Shown: positions 1 through 9,089, numbered from the stretch's first letter. The stretch: DNA of 42,280 nucleotides from Bdellovibrionaceae bacterium UBA6776 (GCA_002453155.1 DKGG01000048.1:1-42280); one strand, 5' to 3'. Notes: generated by a model not told the origin, from the sequence alone. Program-made: numbers and translations.

Positions 1-33
1 AAACGCTTTTCAAAATTTCGGCAATTAAACATC

Positions 34-336
34 TTATTGACCCAACGACTTAACAAAATTGGCAAGGTGCCATATCTCCTCTTCACTCAACACATCCTTG
101 TACGCTGGCATCAAATTCTTGCCATAATATATGTTAGCAGCAAATGTTTTAACTGACTTTCTCTTTGCAAGTTCTTGTAAATTCGCTGGTGGTTCATCTA
201 AAGTTTTGGCAAGCTGACCATTGCCGCTGCCATCATTAGCATGACATTGTACACAATTTTTAGAGAATAACTGGGCACCTATTATAACTGTATCGGGGTG
301 GCCTTCCATAGGGTTTTCACCCGCAATCATCATCAT
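34..336 (-). CDS. c-type cytochrome, N-terminus separated by a frameshift
   Basis: Small monohaem class I cytochrome c, an electron carrier outside the cytoplasm. The haem motif CVQCH is at residues 28-32, and a likely axial Met lies in NLMPAYKDVLS, followed by the usual final helix (EEEIWHLANFVKSL). The 100-residue frame from ATG 336 has no export signal, which haem attachment requires. Just upstream on the same strand, an ATG at 404 with a GAAAGGG ribosome site opens MFFRVVFYLSIIF and then stops. One extra T in the T6 run (365-370) would join it through LISSC, a good lipobox, to this frame. The gene was therefore probably a lipoprotein cytochrome spanning 34-404 and is now frameshifted, phase-variable, or affected by a sequencing error. 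It is the last gene of a leftward group, 19 bp after the MBL-fold gene if ATG 404 is the start. Confidence 0.75.
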   Translation of the reverse strand: MMMIAGENPMEGHPDTVIIGAQLFSKNCVQCHANDGSGNGQLAKTLDEPPANLQELAKRKSVKTFAANIYYGKNLMPAYKDVLSEEEIWHLANFVKSLGQ

Positions 337-423
337 TTTGCGTAGGCTTGTACATGAACTTATTAAAAAATGATGGATAAATAAAAAACAACTCTAAAAA
401 ACATTATCAGACCCTTTCAAATA

Positions 424-1467
424 CTATATCCCTTGGGAAATCCAAAATTGTCCGGGCTCCAAGGCTACAAATTCATTCTCTTTTAGATCAGCATCCCTGC
501 TTTCTTGCCTTAAAAGATTTACGGGCTCATCAATGCTCTCCGCTGTCAGTTGAAATGTCCCAAAATGCATACCAATAGACTTTTTAGACTTCAAATCCTT
601 ATGTGCTTGCACGGCCTGCCTGGGGTCTAAATGAACTGGCCCCATAAACTCCCTGGGAGAGTAAGCACCTATAGGTAGCAACGATAAATCCATTGCACCG
701 AACCTTTCGAAGGTTTTCCGGTAATGCCCTCCGTAACCGCTATCTCCGCCAAAATAAATCTTCCGATCAGCGACCTCTAAGACAAATCCTCCCCATAATG
801 TTGAATTCCTATCCCATAAACTACGACCAGAGAAATGCTGAACCTCTACAAAATGAAGTTTAAATTTTTCAGAAATAGTAAATTCCTCCCACCAATCCAT
901 TTCTCTTACATTGTCATTAGTATTTATACGTTCTTTTACACCCAATCCGACAAAGATCTTAGGGTTATCCCTTTTAACCAACCTCTCAATGGTATCTAAA
1001 TCAAGGTGGTCGTAATGGTCATGGCTAACGATAACCACATCTATCTTTGGCAATTTCTCAAAAGGTATTCCTGGCAGGTGAGCCCTTTGGGGGCCGAGAA
1101 AAGAAAGGGGACTACATCTTTTTGAGTACTGAGGATCAGTCAATATATTATAGCCACCAACCTGTATAAGTAGAGTTGCATGATTGATAAATGTCACTCG
1201 TATGTCAGAGTCATCAACCTTTATCGGTGGCTTTTGCCCTTCAGGAAACTCTACTTTATCTGGCCACTCCTCCCATTTTGTTGACATTCTCATCGTCAAA
1301 AACTTCCAAAAGGATTTAGCTGGAATCTCTCCCGTATTATGAAATTTTCCATCTTTAAAATGCATAGAGCTTTCCATTTTTCTAGTAACTGTCGCACAAG
1401 CAGAATTATTAAATAGAGTTAAAATCAAAAAAATATAGCTAACAAATTTCATTGTCCTCAGTTTCAC
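424..1467 (-). CDS. MBL-fold metal-dependent hydrolase, lipoprotein (NAPE-PLD/UlaG-like)
   Basis: Metallo-beta-lactamase-fold hydrolase of the Lactamase_B_2 group, which includes N-acyl-phosphatidylethanolamine phospholipase D-like proteins. The metal-binding HxHxDH motif reads SHDHYDHLD; a second metal region reads GGDSGYGGHY, and a late histidine is in GMHFGTFQLT. The N-terminus is a hydrophobic signal ending NSAC, a plausible lipobox, so the enzyme is probably anchored in the periplasm or outer membrane. The substrate cannot be named; membrane phospholipids or acylated amines are possible from the family. The 347-residue length is normal for the family. It follows the outer-membrane barrel gene by only 5 bp and precedes the cytochrome gene, so the three are probably co-transcribed. 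Confidence 0.85.
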   Translation of the reverse strand: MKLRTMKFVSYIFLILTLFNNSACATVTRKMESSMHFKDGKFHNTGEIPAKSFWKFLTMRMSTKWEEWPDKVEFPEGQKPPIKVDDSDIRVTFINHATLLIQVGGYNILTDPQYSKRCSPLSFLGPQRAHLPGIPFEKLPKIDVVIVSHDHYDHLDLDTIERLVKRDNPKIFVGLGVKERINTNDNVREMDWWEEFTISEKFKLHFVEVQHFSGRSLWDRNSTLWGGFVLEVADRKIYFGGDSGYGGHYRKTFERFGAMDLSLLPIGAYSPREFMGPVHLDPRQAVQAHKDLKSKKSIGMHFGTFQLTAESIDEPVNLLRQESRDADLKENEFVALEPGQFWISQGI

Positions 1468-1472
1468 CTATA

Positions 1473-2441
1473 TTAAAATTGATAAGTCATTTTTCCCTTA
1501 ATAAAAATATCATTCTTAAGACGTTGTTGTACGCCGCTTTCCTCAAACATACCTTCACCTTCATAATAGAAACGATCAAAGGCTAAACCTCCCGAAAAAC
1601 TCAAAGAAAGCCCACGGGCCACAGGTGATCGTATTCCTAGAGAAACGGTTTTTTCTTCAAAAATCAGCCTATCATCATCATTTATACGATTTTCATGCAT
1701 ATAAGAGCGAACTTGATAGGTAAAATTATTGAAAATCTGAAGAGGTCCTTTGATTCCGATACCATAGTCATAACCAGCACTACTAGGACTCAGGAATAAA
1801 CGAAACATTGTTTTCGGGGGATCAGCATAGCTCATAAATACAAAAGGAATTCCTAAAGTTACTGAAAAGCTTTTCGATGGGCGATAAACATAGGCAAATG
1901 CAGGGATCGGTATATTATTCAAAAATGGACGATTATTTGAGTAGTTGATAAATAAAATCCACTGAGATTCACTGCCGGGGCTAAATGCATAGGCGACGTT
2001 AGCAGATACAGTTGAATTTCTTGGTTCACCAAAAGGCTTATCGCTAGCAGAGCCATAGTCAATTGAGGTCACTAATGTGCTTTCATCGGAGTAATATTGC
2101 CGAAAACCTAAACCAAAAGATTCGTTCTTTAGCCGTCCATCAACTTGGGTGCTATCAGGTCCGATAATTAAATTTTCTAGGCCAGTATCTAAATGATCTC
2201 CTTTTGCGGAGAAAAACCAAATTGTTTTCTCGCCTTTGTAGAAGTTAATATTTAAATTTCCATCATAATTAACTAGCCGATTTTCTCTAGATTTCTTCTT
2301 ATCATCTAATTGATTGGTGTCTGCCTGATAGTTGATTTCGATACGTCCTCTCGCATCTTGGCGGCTAAAAATCATACCCAATGGATTTGCAAAGGTAAGA
2401 CTAGAAAAGAATAAAGAGGCAACTATAAATAACCCTCGCAT
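1473..2441 (-). CDS. outer-membrane beta-barrel protein, DUF6268-like
   Basis: A 322-residue exported protein. The signal peptide MRGLFIVASLFFSSLTFA is followed by alternating polar and hydrophobic stretches typical of transmembrane beta strands, and the chain ends with an aromatic residue (MTYQF), the usual outer-membrane barrel C-terminus. The overall pattern resembles DUF6268-type barrels, whose function is unknown; I assign that by look, not by search. It is the first gene of the leftward group with the MBL-fold lipoprotein and the cytochrome. It is transcribed away from the tetR operon, so the 240-bp gap at 2442-2682 is a shared divergent promoter region. Confidence 0.65.
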   Translation of the reverse strand: MRGLFIVASLFFSSLTFANPLGMIFSRQDARGRIEINYQADTNQLDDKKKSRENRLVNYDGNLNINFYKGEKTIWFFSAKGDHLDTGLENLIIGPDSTQVDGRLKNESFGLGFRQYYSDESTLVTSIDYGSASDKPFGEPRNSTVSANVAYAFSPGSESQWILFINYSNNRPFLNNIPIPAFAYVYRPSKSFSVTLGIPFVFMSYADPPKTMFRLFLSPSSAGYDYGIGIKGPLQIFNNFTYQVRSYMHENRINDDDRLIFEEKTVSLGIRSPVARGLSLSFSGGLAFDRFYYEGEGMFEESGVQQRLKNDIFIKGKMTYQF

Positions 2442-2573
2442 TTTATTTACCCTTCAACATCGAGCCATCCGTTTTTTAAGTATTTTAACAAGCCTTTGGA
2501 TCTAAAGATCCACCCTTGTTCATTCATTCCAGAACGTCCTTTTGTGTCAAAATGAGAAGTTTAAAACAAACAG

Positions 2574-2602
2574 TTGAATATTTCACTCAAATTCCGTAAA
2601 TA
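2574..2602 (+). promoter_or_regulatory. candidate promoter for the tetR-efflux operon
   Basis: TTGAAT at 2574-2579 and TAAATA at 2597-2602 are separated by 17 bp, a good spacing for a housekeeping sigma factor. The tetR start codon lies about 80 bp downstream. This is a pattern match only. Confidence 0.4.
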
Positions 2603-2622
2603 ATAAAACAAATACTATGATT

Positions 2623-2642
2623 ATTCAAACAAATGTTTTAAT
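2623..2642. promoter_or_regulatory. candidate TetR operator (inverted repeat)
   Basis: Arms ATTCAAACA and TGTTTTAAT flank a central AA; the arms are complementary at 8 of 9 positions. The site lies about 20 bp downstream of the candidate promoter and 40 bp upstream of the tetR start. That is a typical position for an autoregulatory TetR-family operator. Binding is inferred, not shown. Confidence 0.45.
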
Positions 2643-2682
2643 ATGATGGTGTTCCCAGTCATGGGTTTGGGGGAGTTTTAAA

Positions 2683-3303
2683 ATGTCTTCTGATTCTTCA
2701 AAAAAAAATATCCTGAAAGAGGCAAATCGTTTATTTGCGGAAAAAGGCTATACAGGCACTTCTGTCAGAGAGCTTGCAGAAGCGGCAGAAGTCAATGTTG
2801 CTGCCATTAACTATCATTTTGGGTCTAAGCAAGGGCTGTTTGAAGCCGCCGTCAAAGATTTTACTCAATCGAAGCTCTCTATGGTCATGATGGTGCTTGA
2901 GCCAACGAAGACTTTAGAGGAGTTTAAACTTCGCATCACAATGTTTATGAAGCAATTTTTACTTCTGGCCTCAAATGAACATGAGGCTTTTAGAATGTTA
3001 AGTCGGAACCTTGATACTTTTGCAAAATTAGCCCCTAAAGATTTCAAAGCTATTTTTGTAAATATCCATAATCAGTTTCTAAAGTTTGTAGAATCCGCTC
3101 AAAAATCAAAAATCATTCGCCCAGACATTGATGCGGAAATTTTAACTCAGATTCTTTTTGGAGGCCTCATGGATTTGGCAAAAAACAATGAGTTGAGAAA
3201 AGCCGTTAATAAGAAGTCCATAGATAATGAAACTTTTCGAGACCAGTATGTATCAACTTTTGTAGATGGGATACTCAATGGCGTAGGAGTAAAAGATGCT
3301 TAA
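2683..3303 (+). CDS. TetR/AcrR-family transcriptional regulator
   Basis: 206-residue repressor-type regulator. The N-terminal helix-turn-helix is clear (residues about 8-55: ILKEANRLFAEKGY, then VRELAEAAEVNVAAINYHFG). The C-terminal ligand domain resembles the CecR/DUF1956 type that often controls efflux genes. The start is supported by GGGGGAG 8 bp upstream of ATG. Its end overlaps the next gene (TolC) by 8 bp, so it heads a seven-gene operon and probably represses it through the inverted repeat at 2623-2642. The ligand is unknown; lipophilic or redox-active compounds are likely given the downstream pump, superoxide dismutase and flavin reductase. Confidence 0.9.
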   Translation: MSSDSSKKNILKEANRLFAEKGYTGTSVRELAEAAEVNVAAINYHFGSKQGLFEAAVKDFTQSKLSMVMMVLEPTKTLEEFKLRITMFMKQFLLLASNEHEAFRMLSRNLDTFAKLAPKDFKAIFVNIHNQFLKFVESAQKSKIIRPDIDAEILTQILFGGLMDLAKNNELRKAVNKKSIDNETFRDQYVSTFVDGILNGVGVKDA

Positions 3304-4585
3304 GGTTTTTTTAGTTTTTAGTTTAATTTGTACGCCAGCAATGGCCCAGGAGGTTGCACTTTCCCTGGATCAAGCTATTGAAAAGGCGAAAAATTATAGC
3401 CCTGAAATGAAACTTCAAGCCAATCAAATTGAAAAAATTCGCTTGGAAAAAAGAAGTGTTTTAGGAGAGGCCTTGCCCAATGTTTCAACAAGTTACAATG
3501 TAAACAATTATATTGATAAGCCTGTCATCAATGGCTTTTCACTCAACTCCAAATATGAGAGAACCTTTGATTTTACAATCAGGCAGGCACTTTTTCGCTT
3601 TGGATCGTTATCAGGCAGCTTAAATGCTGCCAGAATAGCTCTTGGGATAGCTAGCTTAGAAAAGTCAATGGTCGAAAGAGATATAACCTATGCAACAAAG
3701 GTTGCTTACTATTCAAGTCTACTTGCCAAAAAACAATTAGAAATTTCCAGTAGTTCTTTGCAAAACGCCAAACAAAACCTCAAAATTTTACAAAACTATT
3801 TTTCTTCAGGCCGTCCACCCCAGGGAGATTTAATTCGTCTTCAGGCAGATATTGCTTCAAGAAAGTCTCAATTAGAAGAAGCAAAATTTAACCAAGAGTT
3901 GGCTCATACACAACTTAGAACCCTCCTTGGCATTGATAATTCCCAACCTCTTCAGCTTACTGATGAATTTGAAAGTAACTATTCAGAAGTTAGTAAGCTA
4001 CAAATGAGAAAGGACTTAGAAGAAAACCAACCTCAAGTGCAGGCGTTAAGAAAGCAAATTGAATATCAAGAAGAGCTTTCAAGAGTACAAAGGGCCAAAA
4101 CATTGCCCCGCCTAGACGCTGTTTATAGCTTTAGTTCAAGTGACCGCAGTAATGGTGAAATTTTCGACAAAGATAGTAATGTCAGCTCTTCACTCGTGGG
4201 TGTAACTCTGACCTGGGATATTTGGAGTGGTGGAACAAATAGAGCGAACTATAAAAAGGCTCTTGCAGACAAAAATCGTGCAGAAATACTACTGTCACAC
4301 CAAAGAAATCAACTTTTGTCACAGTTTGATGCAAAAGTTGATGAATACAATACTTTGCGTACAAACTTATTGAATGACAAGCAAAGTGTCAAACTAGCTG
4401 AACAAAGTTTTCGATTAAGCCAAAATAAATTCAAAACTGGTAAAGTCTCGGTAACAGACCTTAATAATAATGAAGCACTTCTCACTCAAGCAAAATTAAC
4501 CCATGCACTTCATCAGTATCAGTTAGCAGAATCTTTGGCAACCATCCGAAAACTGGTTTCCTACCAAGCAGGAGAAACAAAATGA
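3296..4585 (+). CDS. TolC-family outer-membrane efflux protein
   Basis: 429-residue outer-membrane factor forming the exit channel of a tripartite efflux pump. A short signal peptide (MLKVFLVFSLICTPAMA) is followed by two OEP repeats rich in long amphipathic helices, with the typical early motif LSLDQAIEKAKNYSPEMK and a matching second-half stretch (SFRLSQNKFKTGKVSVTDLNNNEALL). Length is normal. It overlaps tetR at its 5' end and the adaptor gene by 4 bp at its 3' end, indicating translational coupling with the RND pump. Confidence 0.92.
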   Translation: MLKVFLVFSLICTPAMAQEVALSLDQAIEKAKNYSPEMKLQANQIEKIRLEKRSVLGEALPNVSTSYNVNNYIDKPVINGFSLNSKYERTFDFTIRQALFRFGSLSGSLNAARIALGIASLEKSMVERDITYATKVAYYSSLLAKKQLEISSSSLQNAKQNLKILQNYFSSGRPPQGDLIRLQADIASRKSQLEEAKFNQELAHTQLRTLLGIDNSQPLQLTDEFESNYSEVSKLQMRKDLEENQPQVQALRKQIEYQEELSRVQRAKTLPRLDAVYSFSSSDRSNGEIFDKDSNVSSSLVGVTLTWDIWSGGTNRANYKKALADKNRAEILLSHQRNQLLSQFDAKVDEYNTLRTNLLNDKQSVKLAEQSFRLSQNKFKTGKVSVTDLNNNEALLTQAKLTHALHQYQLAESLATIRKLVSYQAGETK

Positions 4586-5304
4586 AGCTATTATCATTAA
4601 GATCACTTTTTTATTTTGGACTGCTCTTGCTTTTTATTGCAGCCATTGAATTTAAAAAATCTTCTATCGAAGAAGAAAAGGCAAAAGTTGTAGAAAGTGT
4701 TTTAGGGATACTTATTGAAGAGGGTGCCCCCGTTGAAATACGGACCATCGAATCTTCACATATCGAAGATATTTTAAAAGTTACTCTTTTTAAGTGCGGT
4801 AGTCAGTCTGCTTGCTTTTATAAAAGTCGAGCTATAGCTTCGCACATTCACCCAGGGATGAATGTTTTAAAATATCCCGAAGACTCTTTAATTGGTCGAG
4901 TTAAACAAGTTTCAAAGCAAGCTGACTACAAAAATGGCCTATATAAAACCGTGGTTTCAATTAATAACCCTGATAAAGACTTCAAAGAAAGTCCCAATCT
5001 CGTAGCAGAGGTTCTTCTTAAGAAAAAATCAAATGTATTTACTGTTCCCGTTGAAGTTGTAGAAATTGACTCCACTAAAAAATATATTTGGATAGTTAAA
5101 AATAGAAAGCCTGAGCGAATTGAAGTTGAAACAGGAATTCAAAATGAGAAAGAGATTGAAATAACAAAGGGTTTATCTGGTGGAGAACAAATAATTATTA
5201 AAGGCCTTAGCCAAGCCCATGAATATAATTATCTAAACATTGTCAACGAGTCTTCACAAAGCTCTCAACCTGAAAAGACAGAAAAGCCGCAGGAGAATAT
5301 ATGA
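4582..5304 (+). CDS. minimal RND membrane-fusion (periplasmic adaptor) protein
   Basis: 240 residues, far shorter than usual RND adaptors (about 350-400). An N-terminal membrane segment (residues about 7-21) leads into what looks like only the beta-barrel domain (around HPGMNVLKYPEDSLIGRVKQ and YKTVVSINNPDKDF) and the membrane-proximal domain (FTVPVEVVEIDSTKKYIWIV, then ITKGLSGGEQIIIKG). The barrel-sandwich (lipoyl) domain and the alpha-helical hairpin that normally contacts TolC are not visible. Four-base overlaps with the TolC gene before it and the RND gene after it show it belongs to the pump. It may be a reduced adaptor, or one that works with a second adaptor encoded elsewhere. Confidence 0.75.
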   Translation: MKLLSLRSLFYFGLLLLFIAAIEFKKSSIEEEKAKVVESVLGILIEEGAPVEIRTIESSHIEDILKVTLFKCGSQSACFYKSRAIASHIHPGMNVLKYPEDSLIGRVKQVSKQADYKNGLYKTVVSINNPDKDFKESPNLVAEVLLKKKSNVFTVPVEVVEIDSTKKYIWIVKNRKPERIEVETGIQNEKEIEITKGLSGGEQIIIKGLSQAHEYNYLNIVNESSQSSQPEKTEKPQENI

Positions 5305-8300
5305 TTGGTAGTTTTGTAAAGCGTCCCGCTACAACTATAATGTTTGTCTTATTTTTTGTAATCTTAGGACTGGTTTCATTTATTGAAATCAATGTCGAGC
5401 AATCCCCTAGAATTGATCTTCCACTTGTGGTTGTGAATGTCGTATATCCTGGGGCTTCGCCGTTAGAGATAGAAACACAAGCCATTAAGAAAATTGAAGA
5501 CTCTGTTGTTGAAATTTCAGAAATTAAAAAAATTGAAAGCCGCTCCTTTGAAAGTGCGGGCTATGTCATGGTTGAGTTTTACTTGACCGCAGATGTCAAT
5601 AATAAGCTCATCGAGGTCAAAGATAAGGTAGAGGCGATACTTAATGAATTACCCGATGATATGGACCGTCCCATTGTTCAAAAGGTGGACCCATTCTCAC
5701 AACCTGTTGTGGATCTTATTTTAACGAGCAAAACTCACAGTCCAACTGAGCTTTATGAGTTTGCGGATGTTAAGCTTAAAAATCAATTTAGTAAAATCAC
5801 TGGTGTTGGACAGGTTGATATTTTTGGAGGAAGGGAGCGGCAGATTCGAGTCGAGCTGTTTCCTGATTTGATGAAGCAATACTTCATTTCTATTGATAAA
5901 GTTATTGAACAGATGAAGTCCAGAAATTTAACTGTCCCTGCGGGAAGTATTGATAGATCTCGCACAACTGTAGATGTTAGGTTCGAAGGTGAATTTGAAA
6001 GCATAGAGGAGATTGCAAACCTTCGTTTAACTACCTCAGATGGAAATAGTTTTCCACTTTCTCAAATTGCCAGAGTGTATGATGGGGCATCCGACAAAGA
6101 CACGGGAGCCAGATTTAATGGACAAAATGTTGTCTCACTATCTGTTAAAAAAATTGCTGATGGTAACGATATTCGTGTGGCCAGTGGGGTCCGCAAATTA
6201 CTTCCCCAGGTGAAGAGTATTCTAGAAGATGGAATGAGCCTTGAGATTGCACTGGATCGCTCAGAAGTCATCTCAAGAGAGACACAAAATACATTTAACA
6301 GCGTTTTACTAGGTATTATTCTAACTATTTTTGTTCTCCTCTTTTTTACAGGAGACTGGCGGGTCACTGTTATTTCCGCGATTGTGATTCCGACATCTAT
6401 TGTTTCTGCAATGTTCGGAATGGAGAAAAGCGGTTTTACAATCAACTTTATTACACTTTTGGCAATAGCAACTTCGCTCGGAACACTCATAGCTAATGCA
6501 ATTGTTATCATCGAAAGTATTTTGGAATACTTAGATCGAGGCGACAGCCCAGTTAAAGCGGCTGTTGATGGCACTAAGGCTGTTGTTGTACCTGTCCTTG
6601 CCGCTGGTGGAACCAACCTTGTTGTGTTTACACCAATTGCATTTATGGGAGGGTTGATTGGCCAATTTATGCTTCAGTTTGGTATGACAGTGGTCTATGC
6701 AACAATTTTTTCTTTGATTGCCTCATTTTCTCTGACACCAATGCTGTGTGCGTTGTTGCTCAGACCCAAGAATAAAGAGGCGAAGAAAAACTGGCTTGTT
6801 CAGACTTCAGAAAAATTTGTGAATTTTCTTTTAGCAGAGTACAAACTGTTTTTTGACACTATATTTCGCTTTCCAAAGACTTCAATCATAGTTGTAGTTA
6901 TTCTTTTCATAGGTGCCTTTACTGTTGTTCCTTATGTAGGTAATGAATTTATACCTACCTCTGACCGAGATAGGTTAGAAGTTGTATTAACTATGCCACT
7001 TGGGACAAGAGTGGAAGAATCTGAAGAGGTCGCAAAACAGGTTGAAGTTTTATTCAAAGGAATGCCTGAAGTAGAATCTGTTCTCACTATTTTAGGTCAA
7101 GATGGTGAACAAAATGCTTCTGTCATCGCCATATTGGTGCCTGGAGCTGAAAGAAGTCGAGCAGATACAGACCTTATCGAAATCATTACTCCAAAATTGG
7201 CACGAATTCCAAATGCTGAAGTCGAGATAAAAAGAGGCGATGGTGGAGGAGGTCGTGCGAGCGGTGATATCTCTATAAATATCAGTGGAAATAACTATGA
7301 CGAAATGGTTTCTTTGTCTCAAAAAGTCATGAAAGTAATGAAAGACTCTGGATATTTTAGATCGGTCACTTCATCATATAAAACACCCAAGGAAGAAATG
7401 AAATTCTTCCCAAATGCTTCAAAGATTGAAAAGTATGGATTAACTAGTGCTCAAATAGGGAGCATATTCCGCTCTTCTATTTATGGCGATGATACAAATA
7501 TTTTTCGTGAAAATGGAGAAGAGTACGACATTGTTGTTAAAGTTGCAGATGAATACATCAATTCGACGGATTCAATGAAAGACCTTTTTATTATATCTAA
7601 TACGGGTCTAGTTCCCGTCACAGAATTAGGTGATTTTAAAATGGCTAGCTCTGTACCAACAATACTAAGAAGAGATCGGCATAGGGTTATTCAATTAAAC
7701 GGCTTTTTAGCAAAATCTACGGCGGGTGTTGTTCAGTCTGATTTAACAAAAGAAATAGATAAATTGTCCTTTAATGAAGGGGCTAGCTATGTATTTGTTG
7801 GAAACGCCGAAAGCCAAGAGGAGTCAGGGCAAGAAATCATGAAAGCCTTTTTACTGGCCATTATTCTGACTTATATGATTTTGGCTGCCATTATGAATTC
7901 CTTTGTTCATCCATTTACAATTGCAACATCCATTATTACATCCTTTTCAGGTGTATTTTTGATATTATTCTTCTTAGATTTTTCAATTAATATTGCCTCA
8001 ATGCTTGGTTTTGTAATGTTAGTTGGGTTAGCTGTGAACAATGCCATTCTGATCCTTGAAGAAGTTGAGGTTGCCATAGAAAAGAATCCAAATATACCAA
8101 TTCATGATGCCTTGTGGTTAGGTATCAAAATAAAATTTCGTGCAGTTCTTATGACTTCAGTCGCTATTGTATTTGGGGCACTTCCTCAGCTTTGGGATAC
8201 AAATTTGGCGAAAGCTGCAATGGGAGCTGTTATTGTTGGCGGTGTTTTGGCCTCTATCTTTTTTACTTTCTTCTTAACTCCTCAAACATATTTTTATTTA

Positions 8301-8408
8301 GAGAGATTAAGAAGATGGGTCGCTAGAAAAGTAGGCTCTAAACCAAGTAACGAAAAAGAACAGGAATCACTAAATGCTAAGACTTATTCACCTGATGTAC
8401 TAACTTAA
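5301..8408 (+). CDS. RND efflux transporter, AcrB/HAE1-like, with altered TM4 proton-relay motif
   Basis: 1035-residue inner-membrane pump with the RND plan: a first TM helix (residues about 10-30), a large periplasmic loop, TM2-7 (about 330-490), a second loop, and TM8-12 (about 850-1000). Family landmarks are FVKRPATTIMFVLFFVILG, VVNVVYPGASPLEIE, VVFTPIAFMGGLIGQFM and GLAVNNAILILEEVE. In AcrB, TM4 carries the paired Asp residues 407 and 408 of the proton relay. Here the equivalent stretch is GTLIANAIVIIES, with Ala398 and Asn399 at those positions. The AcrB TM10 lysine is also replaced, by Asn913, but that is common in relatives. It is coupled by a 4-bp overlap to the short adaptor gene. 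Substrates are probably lipophilic drugs or toxic metabolites. Confidence 0.92.
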   Translation: MIGSFVKRPATTIMFVLFFVILGLVSFIEINVEQSPRIDLPLVVVNVVYPGASPLEIETQAIKKIEDSVVEISEIKKIESRSFESAGYVMVEFYLTADVNNKLIEVKDKVEAILNELPDDMDRPIVQKVDPFSQPVVDLILTSKTHSPTELYEFADVKLKNQFSKITGVGQVDIFGGRERQIRVELFPDLMKQYFISIDKVIEQMKSRNLTVPAGSIDRSRTTVDVRFEGEFESIEEIANLRLTTSDGNSFPLSQIARVYDGASDKDTGARFNGQNVVSLSVKKIADGNDIRVASGVRKLLPQVKSILEDGMSLEIALDRSEVISRETQNTFNSVLLGIILTIFVLLFFTGDWRVTVISAIVIPTSIVSAMFGMEKSGFTINFITLLAIATSLGTLIANAIVIIESILEYLDRGDSPVKAAVDGTKAVVVPVLAAGGTNLVVFTPIAFMGGLIGQFMLQFGMTVVYATIFSLIASFSLTPMLCALLLRPKNKEAKKNWLVQTSEKFVNFLLAEYKLFFDTIFRFPKTSIIVVVILFIGAFTVVPYVGNEFIPTSDRDRLEVVLTMPLGTRVEESEEVAKQVEVLFKGMPEVESVLTILGQDGEQNASVIAILVPGAERSRADTDLIEIITPKLARIPNAEVEIKRGDGGGGRASGDISINISGNNYDEMVSLSQKVMKVMKDSGYFRSVTSSYKTPKEEMKFFPNASKIEKYGLTSAQIGSIFRSSIYGDDTNIFRENGEEYDIVVKVADEYINSTDSMKDLFIISNTGLVPVTELGDFKMASSVPTILRRDRHRVIQLNGFLAKSTAGVVQSDLTKEIDKLSFNEGASYVFVGNAESQEESGQEIMKAFLLAIILTYMILAAIMNSFVHPFTIATSIITSFSGVFLILFFLDFSINIASMLGFVMLVGLAVNNAILILEEVEVAIEKNPNIPIHDALWLGIKIKFRAVLMTSVAIVFGALPQLWDTNLAKAAMGAVIVGGVLASIFFTFFLTPQTYFYLERLRRWVARKVGSKPSNEKEQESLNAKTYSPDVLT

Positions 8409-8476
8409 AATAGTATAGATAATTCGAGACAGTAATTTGTCTTTGTATAAAAGAAATTTTGATAAAGGAGAGAAAT

Positions 8477-9073
8477 ATGCAACACATTTTACCAACACTT
8501 CCATTTGCAAAAGATGCTTTGATGCCAACATTCTCGGCTGAGACTTTTGACTATCATCATGGAAAACACCACAAAGCCTATGTTGATAAGCTTAATAATA
8601 TGATTGTTGGAACTGAGTTTGAAAAAATGGAATTGGAGGAAATAGTTAAATCTTCAAGTGATGGCATCTTCAACAATGCTGCCCAACACTGGAACCATTC
8701 GTTTTTTTGGAACTGTCTTTCTGCCTCTAAAACAACTCCTCAAGGTCCTCTTGCTAATGCAATCAATGATACTTTTGGTTCTCTTGATGTATTTAATGAC
8801 AAGTTTGTAGAGTCTGCCGTTGGGGTTTTTGGCTCTGGTTGGACTTGGCTAATTAAGAATAGTGATGGTTCAATAGCAATTGAAACCACAGCCAATGGAG
8901 AAACGCCAATAAAAAACAGTAAGCATCCCCTCTTGACAATAGATGTTTGGGAACATGCTTACTACATTGATTATCGAAATGACCGTGCCAAATATTTAAA
9001 TACTTTGAAATCAGTTCTGAACTGGGACTTTGCTGGAAAGTGTTGGGAAAATTCGTTCAAGGTCTCAAACTAA
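8477..9073 (+). CDS. sodB: superoxide dismutase, Fe type
   Basis: 198-residue cytoplasmic enzyme converting superoxide to hydrogen peroxide and oxygen. Family motifs are YHHGKHHKAYVDKLN near the N-terminus, NNAAQHWNHSFFWN, GSGWTWLIKN and the metal-binding DVWEHAYYIDYRNDRAKYL. The Gln in AAQHWNH is the position that marks the iron type. ATG 8477 is preceded by AAAGGAGAG; an earlier in-frame TTG at 8459 would overlap that ribosome site and is unlikely. It lies 68 bp after the RND gene, with a possible promoter of its own (TTCGAG, 17 bp, TATAAA at 8446-8451), and 16 bp before the MFS gene. Confidence 0.95.
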   Translation: MQHILPTLPFAKDALMPTFSAETFDYHHGKHHKAYVDKLNNMIVGTEFEKMELEEIVKSSSDGIFNNAAQHWNHSFFWNCLSASKTTPQGPLANAINDTFGSLDVFNDKFVESAVGVFGSGWTWLIKNSDGSIAIETTANGETPIKNSKHPLLTIDVWEHAYYIDYRNDRAKYLNTLKSVLNWDFAGKCWENSFKVSN

Positions 9074-9089
9074 TTTTTTAGGATACAGA

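Noticed and set aside
6062..6616. 184-codon reverse frame inside the RND gene
   Set aside because: It is an antisense shadow of a clearly conserved transporter, Thr/Ser/Ile-rich, and has no start signals.
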